This document shows, in pieces, positions 16,296-23,959 of a stretch of 36,270 nt of DNA. How positions within the stretch are numbered: position 1 is the first letter of the stretch; every line of letters begins with the position of its first letter. Under the pieces are notes generated by a model. The model saw only the letters and a program-made list of their open reading frames with translations, had not been told where the DNA came from and ran no database searches. Source of the stretch: an uncultured Alphaproteobacteria bacterium (lineage in GTDB: Bacteria; Pseudomonadota; Alphaproteobacteria; CALKHQ01); contig CALKHQ010000219.1 of the NCBI GenBank assembly GCA_937988735.1, positions 1 to 36,270 of the forward strand, written 5' to 3'. The position numbers were made by a program, and so were the translations under genes.

Positions 16296-17564
16296 TCAGT
16301 GCAGCGTGTTCTTGAACGGGGTGCCGCCGATGAAGATCGCGGACAGTCGGTCCGGATCCTGCAGGATGCGGATGTCGGCAAGCGGATCGCCGTCCACCAC
16401 CAGCAGGTCCGCGTGGAACCCCGCCTTCACCTGGCCGATCCGGTCCGGCTCGCCCATCAGCTCCCCGCCCAGCTTCGTCGCCGCGACGATCGCCTCCATC
16501 GGCGTGAAGCCGAGGAGGTTCACGAAGTGCTCGAGGTCGCGGGCGTTGGTGCCGATGGGGTTGGTCACCCCGGCGCCGTAGTCCCCGCCGGGGAGGATGC
16601 GCACGCCGCGCCTGCGCAGGTCCTGCATGCAGGCGATCAGCGTCTCCACCTCCACCTCCAGCCGGCGGATCTTCGTCGGCGTCCAGTTCAGCCCGTACTT
16701 CCTGTACTCGTGGAGCTGCGACCACGGGAAGCCGATGGTCGGCGCGACGAACACGCGGTCGCGTGCCTCCTCCAGCATGTCGCGGGCTTCCTCGTCGGCG
16801 AACACGGCGTGATAGATCACGTCCACACCCTGGCGGACGCACATCTTCACGCCCTCGTTGCTGGTGCAGTGGGCGGCGACCTTCATCCCCCGCGGCCTGG
16901 CGACGGCGACCAGCGCCGCGAGCTCCGCCTCGGTGATGACGGTGATGTCGCTGTAGGCGTGCATCACGTCGTAGTCGCGGTCGCCGGAAACGTTGACCTT
17001 CAGCGTGTCCACGCCGTCGCGCGCCGCCAGCCGCGCTGCCTCGGTGAAGGCGTCCGGCCCGTCGGCGGTGACGGTGAAGGCGATGGCGCGGGGGAAGGTC
17101 AGGTAGTTGGTGTTGGCGTCGCCCAGGTTGCCGGAGGGCGTGATCTCCTGGCTCGCGGCCCGGATGCGGGGCCCGACAAACCAGCCCTTCGCGATCGCGT
17201 CGCGCACGGCGACGTCCAGCCGCGGCTTGGCCGCCGCCGCGCTGAACAGGCTGGTGAAGCCCCGGGAAAGCAGCAGCTGGGCGTTCTTCAGCGACGCGAG
17301 CGCATGGTCCTCCACCGGCGTCAGCACCGTCGCCTCGAAGGACTGGATGTTGTCGAACGAGATGTGGCAGTGGGCCTCGACCAGGCCGGGCATCACGGTC
17401 CGGCCGGTGCAGTCGTAGACGCGGTCGGGGTCTGGCCCGGCGGCCGGCGCGCCCGGCGGGCGCACGCGGGCGACGGTGCCGTCCTCGACGACGACGTCGC
17501 CGACGAACGGCGCAGCGCCGCTGCCATCGAGAATGGTCGCATTGGCAAGAACGAAGGACTGCAT
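16296..17564 (-). CDS. Amidohydrolase family protein (prolidase/imidazolonepropionase-like)
   Basis: A 422-residue metal-dependent hydrolase. The start of the barrel carries the metal motif EAHCHISFD (H65, H67); later come TLKVNVSG with a candidate metal-bridging Lys, KVAAHCTSNEG and VDVIYHAVF with further His ligands, and the catalytic Asp in ILPGGDYGAG. The two ends (LANATILDGSG and HADLLVVDGDPLADI) form the small beta domain of the family. No signal peptide. GGAGGAAACGGCCG directly precedes the ATG at 17564. It is divergent from the iron alcohol dehydrogenase. Members cleave cyclic or linear amides such as imidazolones, Xaa-Pro dipeptides or N-acyl compounds; here an amide or gamma-glutamyl intermediate is possible but unproved. 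Confidence 0.85.
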   Translation of the reverse strand: MQSFVLANATILDGSGAAPFVGDVVVEDGTVARVRPPGAPAAGPDPDRVYDCTGRTVMPGLVEAHCHISFDNIQSFEATVLTPVEDHALASLKNAQLLLSRGFTSLFSAAAAKPRLDVAVRDAIAKGWFVGPRIRAASQEITPSGNLGDANTNYLTFPRAIAFTVTADGPDAFTEAARLAARDGVDTLKVNVSGDRDYDVMHAYSDITVITEAELAALVAVARPRGMKVAAHCTSNEGVKMCVRQGVDVIYHAVFADEEARDMLEEARDRVFVAPTIGFPWSQLHEYRKYGLNWTPTKIRRLEVEVETLIACMQDLRRRGVRILPGGDYGAGVTNPIGTNARDLEHFVNLLGFTPMEAIVAATKLGGELMGEPDRIGQVKAGFHADLLVVDGDPLADIRILQDPDRLSAIFIGGTPFKNTLH

Positions 17565-17888
17565 CGGCCGTTTCCTCCCCAATCCGGGCCGTTCGCCCGC
17601 CCGGTTCTCCGAAAGTAGGCCATCCCGCCATCCGCGCGGCAAGCGGATGCCGGTTGCCGGATGGGTGCGGACGGCGAACGATGCCGCGACCGCTGGCCGG
17701 GCGATCTTCGTGTGGTGGTGATCCTCCTGCCGCCCTGCCCGGCGATGCTCCGGGCCGTTCCTCGGCGGCAGTGATTGCGAGGAAGGCGGCGACGTGGCAA
17801 TCCAGAGTGGAGGCAACCGCGTCGGAGCAGCGTGAATGGGCACGCCGCTTGCGGCGGCTCGCAAAACGAGAGGGGAGACCGCCAGAGA
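17565..17888. other. 324-base divergent promoter region
   Basis: This separates the starts of the amidohydrolase and alcohol dehydrogenase genes and must hold both promoters, but no clear -35/-10 or sigma-54 motif and no copy of the GntR operator was found. It contains one dispersed palindrome (17770-17805). Confidence 0.5.
17770..17805 (+). repeat. Dispersed intergenic palindrome, copy A
   Basis: The element begins AGTGATTGCGAGG and ends CGACGTGGCAATCCAG, with TTGC/GCAA inverted ends. It matches the general form of the extragenic repeat ATTGCGAG...GCAATCCAG seen in many alphaproteobacteria and shares its ends with 6114-6151. Confidence 0.6.
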
Positions 17889-19067
17889 ATGACCATCGAT
17901 CCGCAGACGCTCCGCGCCAACTGGAACTATCCCACGTCGATCCGCTTCGGGCCCGGGCGTATTGCCGAGCTCCCCGACGCGTGCCGGGCGGCCGGCATCA
18001 GCCGCCCGCTGCTGGTGACTGATCCGGGACTCGCCGGGCTGCCGATGATCGCCCAGGCGGTGGAGCGGCTGCAGGCGGCCGGCCTGTCCGTCTCCGTGTT
18101 CTCCGACGTGCAGGGCAATCCGGTCGGGGCCAATGTCGATGCCGGCGTCGCCGCCTACCGGGCCGGCGGCCATGACGGCGTCATCGCCTGGGGTGGGGGC
18201 AGCGCGCTCGACACCGGCAAGGCGGTAGCGCTGATGGTAGGCCAGACCCGCCCGATCTGGGATTTCGAGGACATCGGCGACTGGTGGACGCGGGCCAACG
18301 CCGCCGCGATCGCGCCGGTGGTGGCGGTGCCGACGACGGCGGGCACCGGCTCCGAAACCGGCCGCGCCTCGGTGATCACCGACGAAAAGGCGGACCGGAA
18401 GGTCATCATCTTCCACCCGGCGATGATGCCCAAGGTGGTGATCGAGGACCCGGCGCTGACCGTCGGCCTGCCCCCGCATCTCACCGCCGCCACCGGCATG
18501 GACGCGCTCGCCCACAACCTCGAGGCCTACTGCGCCCCGGGCTTCCACCCGATGGCGGACGGGATCGCGGCCGAGGGCGTGCGGCTGATCAAGGAATGGC
18601 TGCCGGTGGCGGTGAAGGATGGCAGCAACCTCGCCGCCCGCGCCCACATGATGGTGGCGGCCTCGATGGGCTCGACCGCGTTCCAGAAGGGCCTGGGCGC
18701 GATCCACAGCCTGTCGCACCCGTGCGGCTCGGTCTTCCACACCCACCACGGCCTCACCAACGCGGTGGTGATGCCCTACGTACTGGTGCACAACCGGCCC
18801 GCAATCGAGGAGAAGCTGCAGCGGCTCGGGCGCTACATCGGCCTGGACGGCAGCTTCGACGGCTTCCTCCAGTGGGTGCTCGACCTGCGCCGGGAGATCG
18901 GCATCCCCCATACCCTCGCCGAGCTGAACGTGGACCCGGCGTCGGTGGACCGGCTGGCGGAGATGGCGGCGGCCGATCCCTCTGCCGGCAGCAATCCGTT
19001 GCCCGTCGGCGTTGCCGAGCACGCCCGCCTCTATCGCGCGGCCATCAGCGGCAGCCTGCAGCCGTGA
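17889..19067 (+). CDS. Iron-containing alcohol dehydrogenase
   Basis: A 392-residue group III (iron-type) NAD(P)-dependent alcohol dehydrogenase. The nucleotide site is IAWGGGSALDTGKAVAL at about residue 99; PTTAGTGSETGRASVI follows. Metal ligands are D205 and H209 in GMDALAHNLEAY, H273 in AIHSLSHPCG and H287 in THHGLTNAVV. Length is normal for the family. The ATG at 17889 follows GAGGGGAG; earlier codons have no ribosome site. It is divergent from the amidohydrolase and on the same strand as the aldehyde dehydrogenase and permease. The pair of an alcohol and an aldehyde dehydrogenase suggests stepwise oxidation of an alcohol or amino alcohol to an acid. The exact substrate cannot be told. 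Confidence 0.87.
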   Translation: MTIDPQTLRANWNYPTSIRFGPGRIAELPDACRAAGISRPLLVTDPGLAGLPMIAQAVERLQAAGLSVSVFSDVQGNPVGANVDAGVAAYRAGGHDGVIAWGGGSALDTGKAVALMVGQTRPIWDFEDIGDWWTRANAAAIAPVVAVPTTAGTGSETGRASVITDEKADRKVIIFHPAMMPKVVIEDPALTVGLPPHLTAATGMDALAHNLEAYCAPGFHPMADGIAAEGVRLIKEWLPVAVKDGSNLAARAHMMVAASMGSTAFQKGLGAIHSLSHPCGSVFHTHHGLTNAVVMPYVLVHNRPAIEEKLQRLGRYIGLDGSFDGFLQWVLDLRREIGIPHTLAELNVDPASVDRLAEMAAADPSAGSNPLPVGVAEHARLYRAAISGSLQP

Positions 19068-19308
19068 CCCTTCGCCCGGCCCGGGTGATGCGAAAGGCGG
19101 AACCCGGGCCGGAGAACCGGAGACCTGGTCGCGATGGCTGAAGCATTGCCCTCGTCCTGCCCAGGTGTTTGCGCGGGAAATTCATCGCGCCGACCACAAA
19201 AATCCCTCTGATTCAAAGACAAATAACTGTCGGCATCTGCCGATTTCATGTGGCGATTGCCAGATTCCGGCTGCAGGCGGCGCCAGCCCGGCGCCGAACA
19301 GGGAGTGG

Positions 19309-19563
19309 ATGAAGGCAATGCGCAAACTGATGACGATTGGCGCTCTGGTCGCGGTCGCGTCCGGGCTTGCGGCATGCGGACAGACCCCGGCCACGCGGAT
19401 GGCCACCGGCGCGTTCGTCGGCGCGGGCGCCGGCGCGCTGGGCGCCTGGGCTTACGACGAGGATCCCGGAAAGGCGGCGGTGGTCGGCGCCGGCATCGGA
19501 GCGCTCGGCGGCCTGATGACCCCGCCGGGGACGTTCGACAACCACTACCCCTGGGGCAGCTGA
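19309..19563 (+). CDS. Glycine-zipper lipoprotein
   Basis: An 84-residue small outer-membrane-type lipoprotein. The signal peptide (KAMRKLMTIGALVAVASG) ends in the lipobox LAAC, and the mature part has two Gly-rich segments (GAFVGAGAGALGAW and VVGAGIGALGG) of the glycine-zipper type seen in SlyB/OmpA-linker-like proteins. GGGAG lies just before the ATG at 19309; an ATG at 19318 is a second possibility with more normal spacing and leaves the lipobox intact. It stands alone, with no operon partner, and converges on the OsmC gene with a hairpin between. The function is probably structural in the envelope. Confidence 0.78.
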   Translation: MKAMRKLMTIGALVAVASGLAACGQTPATRMATGAFVGAGAGALGAWAYDEDPGKAAVVGAGIGALGGLMTPPGTFDNHYPWGS

Positions 19564-19572
19564 GCCCCCGCG

Positions 19573-19600
19573 GCCATGCCCGGCGCGGGCCGGGCATGGC
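19573..19600. terminator. Bidirectional hairpin, lipoprotein / osmC
   Basis: GCCATGCCCGGC and GCCGGGCATGGC form a perfect 12-bp stem with a four-base loop between convergent stops. The core ATGCCCGGC...GCCGGGCAT recurs at 27624-27647, so it belongs to a small palindrome family that may be reused as a terminator. Confidence 0.65.
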
Positions 19601-19615
19601 TGATGGAACGGGCGG

Positions 19616-20044
19616 CTACTCGAGCGTCGCGTCGAGGGTGATGCTGGTGTTGAACAGCTTGGAGACCGGACAGCCGGCCTTGGCCCTTTCCGCGAGCTCG
19701 CGGAACTTCGCCTGGTCGGCGCCCGGGATCCGCGCCTTGAGCGTCAGCGCAACCGCGGTGATGGCGTAGCCGCCGTCCACCTGCTCCAGTGTCACCTTCG
19801 CCGTCGTCTCCATCCGCTCGGCGGTAAGCCCGGCCTCGCCGAGGATCAGCGACAGCGCCATGGTGAAGCAGCCGGCGTGGGCGGCGCCGAGCAGCTCTTC
19901 GGGGTTGGTGCCGGGCGTGCCCTCGAAGCGGGCGGCGAAGCCGTAGGGATGGTCCTTCAGCGCGCCGCTCTCGGTCGAGATGGCGCCCCTGCCGTCCTTG
20001 AGCCCACCCTGCCAGACAGCCGTACCGCGGCGAACGATCTTCAT
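19616..20044 (-). CDS. OsmC-family peroxiredoxin
   Basis: A 142-residue OsmC protein, which reduces organic hydroperoxides with a pair of cysteines. Both are present: C59 in GAAHAGCFTMALS and C125 in AKAGCPVSKLF. The N-terminal RRGTAVWQGGLKDGRG block is also typical. GGAGA lies seven bases before the ATG at 20044, and the start overlaps the deoA stop as ATGA, so it is the last gene of the nucleoside operon and translationally coupled to it. The tie between peroxide defence and nucleoside salvage is unusual. A hairpin after the stop ends the operon. Confidence 0.88.
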   Translation of the reverse strand: MKIVRRGTAVWQGGLKDGRGAISTESGALKDHPYGFAARFEGTPGTNPEELLGAAHAGCFTMALSLILGEAGLTAERMETTAKVTLEQVDGGYAITAVALTLKARIPGADQAKFRELAERAKAGCPVSKLFNTSITLDATLE

Positions 20045-21396
20045 CGGCGTTCTCCTTGCTCGGGGTCGATGATCTGCAGCACCGGATCGACGGCGGACGA
20101 GGATGCCGGCGCAACTGCGGGGTCGATCGCGATCGCGGCTGCGACCTGGATCGCGGCGCGCTGCCAGTGCGCGTCGTCGCTGGCGTGGATCGTCGCCAGC
20201 GGCTGGCCCTCCGTGACGGCGTCGCCCGGCGCCACGACGCCGGTGAGGCCGACGCGGGGGTCGATGGCGGCATCGGCGCGAGTACGGCCGCCGCCCATCT
20301 CGACGATGGCGAGCCCCAGCGCGCGCACGTCGATGCGGGCGACCGTCCCCGCCCGCGGCGCGACCACCGGGCGGATCTGCGGCGCACGCGGCAGGTGGCT
20401 CTCCGGGCGCCCCAGCAGGTCGGCGGGCCCGCCAAGGGCGGCCACCATGCGGGCGAAGCGGTCGGCCGCGCTGCCGTCGGCGAGGGCGGCGCGGATGCGG
20501 CTCTCGCCGGCGGCGGCATCGGGAGCGAGGCCGACCGCGGCAAGCAGGGCGCCGCCCAGCGAGACGGTGACGCGCAGCAGCCGCGGGTCGGCCGGCTCGC
20601 CCAGCAGCACCGCGATCGCCTCCGCCACTTCCAGCGCGTTGCCGGCGGCCTGGCCCAGCACCTGGTTCATGTCGGTGATCTGGGCCGTGGTCGGCAGGCC
20701 GGCGTCGTTGGCCACCGTCACCAGCGCCCGTGCCAGCGATTCCGCCTGTTCGCGGGAGGCCATGAAGGCGCCCGAGCCGGTCTTCACGTCCAGCACCAGC
20801 GCGTCGAGGCCGGCCGCGAGCTTCTTCGACAGGATCGAGGCGACGATCAGTCCCTCGGATTCCACCGTCGCCGTCACGTCGCGCACGGCATAGAGCGCCT
20901 TGTCGGCCGGAGCGAGGTCGGCGGAGGCGCCGACGATGGCGCAGCCCGCCTCCAGCGCCACCCGCTGCAGGGTCTCCACGGACACGTCCACCCGGTAACC
21001 GGGGATCGATTCCAGCTTGTCCAGAGTGCCGCCGCTGTGGCCGAGGCCGCGGCCGGAGATCATCGGTACCACCGCGCCGCAGGCGGCGAGCGCCGGTGCA
21101 AGGATCAGGCTCACCTTGTCGCCGATGCCGCCGGTCGAGTGCTTGTCCACGATCGGCCGGCCATCGCGGACGCGCAACCAGTCCACCACCCGGCCAGACG
21201 TGGCCATGGCCCGGGTCAGGGCGACACGCTCGGCGGTGTCGAGCCCGTTCAGATAGACGGCCATGGCGAAGGCGGCGATCTGCGCCTCGCTCCACTGGCC
21301 GCCGGCGATGGCGCGGACGATCGCGCCGATCTCGTCCGGCGTAAGGGCGTGGCGGTCGCGCTTGCGCGCGATCAGCGACTGCGGCGTGTGGGTCAT
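20041..21396 (-). CDS. deoA: Thymidine phosphorylase
   Basis: A 451-residue pyrimidine-nucleoside phosphorylase that splits thymidine or deoxyuridine with phosphate into base and deoxyribose-1-phosphate. The family signature SGRGLGHSGGTLDKLESIPG is seen at about residue 110, along with the phosphate site VDKHSTGGIGDKVSL and LDVKTGSGAFM. The C-terminal alpha/beta domain with GDAVTEGQPLATIHA is complete, so the length is normal. The start overlaps the cdd stop by four bases (ATGA) and the stop overlaps the osmC start the same way. It is the catabolic part of the operon fed by the BMP-type importer. Confidence 0.92.
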   Translation of the reverse strand: MTHTPQSLIARKRDRHALTPDEIGAIVRAIAGGQWSEAQIAAFAMAVYLNGLDTAERVALTRAMATSGRVVDWLRVRDGRPIVDKHSTGGIGDKVSLILAPALAACGAVVPMISGRGLGHSGGTLDKLESIPGYRVDVSVETLQRVALEAGCAIVGASADLAPADKALYAVRDVTATVESEGLIVASILSKKLAAGLDALVLDVKTGSGAFMASREQAESLARALVTVANDAGLPTTAQITDMNQVLGQAAGNALEVAEAIAVLLGEPADPRLLRVTVSLGGALLAAVGLAPDAAAGESRIRAALADGSAADRFARMVAALGGPADLLGRPESHLPRAPQIRPVVAPRAGTVARIDVRALGLAIVEMGGGRTRADAAIDPRVGLTGVVAPGDAVTEGQPLATIHASDDAHWQRAAIQVAAAIAIDPAVAPASSSAVDPVLQIIDPEQGERR

Positions 21397-21815
21397 GGCC
21401 CGAGGTTCGCCGGGCCGAAGCCGTCGGGCAGGAGGTCGCGCAGGCGATAGCTCTTGCGCAGCCCCTCGGGTCCGCAGACGTGGACGGGCACGTCCCCGCC
21501 GGCGAACTCGGCCAGCCGCTGGCGACAGCCGCCGCAGGGAGTGCACAGCAGGTCGCCCCCGCCGATCACCACCGCCTCCACGATCCGCCGGCCGCCGGCG
21601 GTCGCCATCGCGCCGATGGCCGACGCTTCCGCGCACCAGCCGACCGGGTAGGCCGCATTCTCGACGTTGCAGCCGGCGTGCAGCCGGTCCTGCTCGTCGC
21701 GGACGCAGGCCCCGACCTGGAAGCGCGAATAGGGGGCATAGGCGTTCTCCATCGCTGCCCGGGCGCGGTCCAGCATCGCCGCGAAATGTGCCGACGGGGC
21801 AGGGGGCGCGCTCAT
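21393..21815 (-). CDS. cdd: Cytidine deaminase
   Basis: A 140-residue homotetramer-type cytidine deaminase that converts cytidine and deoxycytidine to uridine forms. The zinc and catalytic motifs are CAEASAIGAM (Cys ligand, with the catalytic Glu next but one) and CTPCGGCRQ (two Cys ligands); GCNVENAAYPVGWCAE is also typical, as is YAPYSRFQVGA near the N-terminus. It overlaps the permease gene upstream and deoA downstream by four bases each. Its product is the substrate for the phosphorylase encoded next. Confidence 0.93.
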   Translation of the reverse strand: MSAPPAPSAHFAAMLDRARAAMENAYAPYSRFQVGACVRDEQDRLHAGCNVENAAYPVGWCAEASAIGAMATAGGRRIVEAVVIGGGDLLCTPCGGCRQRLAEFAGGDVPVHVCGPEGLRKSYRLRDLLPDGFGPANLGP

Positions 21816-22804
21816 CGCTCCTTCACATAGGGTATGCCGCCGGCGCGGGGCGCCACCGCGCGGCCGATGAATCCGGCGAGCAGGATCACGGTGAAGATGT
21901 AGGGCATCGCCTGGAACAGCTGCACCGGGACCGCGAGGCCGCCGATCGTCGCCCCCTGCATCCGCTGCTCCAGCGCCTCGAGGAAGCCGAACAGCAGGCA
22001 GGCGAAGAACGCCGGGAACGGGCGCCACTTGCCGAAGATCAGCGCGGCAAGCGCGATGAAGCCCTTGCCCGCGCTCATGTTCGGCACGAAGGACGCGCCG
22101 TGGGCGATGGACAGGTAGCTGCCGGAGATGCCGCAGAGGACGCCGGTCACGATCAGCGCCTTGTAGCGCATCCACGGCACCGAGATGCCGGCGGTATCGA
22201 CCGCCGCCGGGTTCTCGCCGACCGCCCGCAGGCGAAGCCCGAACCGGGTGCGGTAGACGACGAAGGCGGTGAGGGGCACCGCGAGGATGGCGAGGTAGAC
22301 CAGCAGGTTGTGGCCGCTGATCAGCTCGGCGTAGATCGGGCCGATCACCGGGATGTCGCCGATGGTCTCCGCGCCCGGCCAGGTGATGGCGGTGAACCGC
22401 TGCTCGTTGCCCAGCTGGTCGGTCTGTCCGCCGCGCGCGAACCAGGCCCGGCCCAGCGCGATGGCGAGCCCGCCGGCGAGGATGTTGATGGCGACCCCGG
22501 AGACGATCTGGTTGCCGCGGTGGGTGATGCAGGCGAAGCCGTGCAGCATCGACAGGGCGACCGATACGAGGATGCCGGCCAGGAGCCCGACCCACGGCGA
22601 CAGCCAGCCGGCGCCGCCGAGATGGGGGTAGACCACAGCGGCGACCGCGGCGGCGGCGAAGGCGGACCCCAGCATCTTGCCTTCGAGCCCGATGTCGAAC
22701 ACGCCCGAGCGCTCGGCATAGAGCCCGGCCAGCGCTGCAAAGATCAGCGGCGTCGCGAGCCGGAGCGTCGCATCGAGCATCAGGATGATCTCGAAGTAGC
22801 TCAT
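21812..22804 (-). CDS. Nucleoside ABC transporter permease (NupQ/YufQ-like)
   Basis: A 330-residue inner-membrane permease of the BPD_transp_2 type with about 8-10 spans. LIFAALAGLYAERSGVFDIGLEGKM near residue 20 and GNQIVSGVAINILAGGLA near 120 are hallmarks of the second permease of BMP-type nucleoside importers. It pairs with the permease encoded at 22832-23959 and the ATPase. It lies 27 bases after that permease gene and overlaps cdd by four bases. Confidence 0.88.
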   Translation of the reverse strand: MSYFEIILMLDATLRLATPLIFAALAGLYAERSGVFDIGLEGKMLGSAFAAAAVAAVVYPHLGGAGWLSPWVGLLAGILVSVALSMLHGFACITHRGNQIVSGVAINILAGGLAIALGRAWFARGGQTDQLGNEQRFTAITWPGAETIGDIPVIGPIYAELISGHNLLVYLAILAVPLTAFVVYRTRFGLRLRAVGENPAAVDTAGISVPWMRYKALIVTGVLCGISGSYLSIAHGASFVPNMSAGKGFIALAALIFGKWRPFPAFFACLLFGFLEALEQRMQGATIGGLAVPVQLFQAMPYIFTVILLAGFIGRAVAPRAGGIPYVKER

Positions 22805-22831
22805 CGACCGGCCGGTCCCCCTCGCATCCCG

Positions 22832-23959
22832 CTACTCCGCCGCTACCGGCTGCCGCCGGGGGCGGAACAGCGCGACATAGGCCCGTTCGACATGGGGGCG
22901 GACCATGTACTCCAGCGCGCCGGCGAACAGGATGATCAGGCCCTGGATCACCTGCTGCATCTCCCGGTCGATGGCCGGAATGTCGAACGGCACCTCGGCG
23001 ACGCCCTGGGTCAGCGCCCCGAACAGCAGCGCGGCGAGCACGATGCCGACGGGGTGGTTGCGGCCCATCAGCGCCACCGCGATGCCGACGAACCCGTAGC
23101 CGGCGGTGAAGTTCAGCAGCAGGCGGTGGTTCACTCCCATGATCTCGTTGATGCCCATGAAGCCGGCCAGCGCGCCGGAGATCACCATCGCCCAGATCGT
23201 CACCCGGCTCGGCGAGATGCCGCCATAGACCGCCGCCCGTTCGTTCTGGCCCACGGTGCGGAACTCGTAGCCCCAGCGGGTGCGCCAGATGAACAGGTAG
23301 ACCAGGACGCAGCAGACCAGCGCCCAGATGAAGGAGAGGTTCAGCGGCGAACGGCCGATGCTGATCCCCACCGGCTCCAGCACCTCGTGGATCTTGGGCA
23401 GGAACAGGTGATCGGCGAACTGCCGGCTCTCCGGCGACATCTGCCCCGGCTTGATCAGCACCTTGCCCAGCAGGAACACCATCAGTGCCGCGGCGATGAA
23501 GTTGAACATGATGGTGGTGATGACGATGTGGCTGCCGCGCTTGGCCTGGAGCAGCGCGGGGATGAAGGCCCAGGCGGCGCCGAACAGGGCGGCGGCGATG
23601 ATCGCCAGCGGCAGCACCACGATGAAGGGCAGGAAGTCGAGGTAGAGGCAGACGAGGCCGACGCCGAGCCCGCCGATGTAGGCCTGTCCCTCGCCGCCGA
23701 TGTTGAACAGCCCGGCGTGGATGGCGACGGCCACCGCCAGCCCGGTGAAGATGAAGTTGGTGGTGTAGTAGAGGGTGTAGCCGATCGCTTCCGGATAGCC
23801 GAAGGCGCCGCGGACCAGGAGGCGCAGCACCTCGAACGGATTCTCCCCGACCGCCAGCACGACCAGACCGGTGACGATGAAGGCGAGCAGCAGGTTGACC
23901 AGCGGGACGAGGCCCACCCGCACCCATGCCGGCGCCCGCACCGGTTCGGCCGTCGCCAT
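22832..23959 (-). CDS. Nucleoside ABC transporter permease (NupP/YufP-like)
   Basis: A 375-residue inner-membrane permease with about ten spans. IHAGLFNIGGEGQAYIGGLG and IVITTIMFNFIAAALMVFLL are conserved segments of the first permease in BMP-type nucleoside systems. The start overlaps the ATPase stop by one base (TGATG), giving coupled translation. It forms the membrane channel with the permease encoded at 21812-22804. Confidence 0.88.
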   Translation of the reverse strand: MATAEPVRAPAWVRVGLVPLVNLLLAFIVTGLVVLAVGENPFEVLRLLVRGAFGYPEAIGYTLYYTTNFIFTGLAVAVAIHAGLFNIGGEGQAYIGGLGVGLVCLYLDFLPFIVVLPLAIIAAALFGAAWAFIPALLQAKRGSHIVITTIMFNFIAAALMVFLLGKVLIKPGQMSPESRQFADHLFLPKIHEVLEPVGISIGRSPLNLSFIWALVCCVLVYLFIWRTRWGYEFRTVGQNERAAVYGGISPSRVTIWAMVISGALAGFMGINEIMGVNHRLLLNFTAGYGFVGIAVALMGRNHPVGIVLAALLFGALTQGVAEVPFDIPAIDREMQQVIQGLIILFAGALEYMVRPHVERAYVALFRPRRQPVAAE

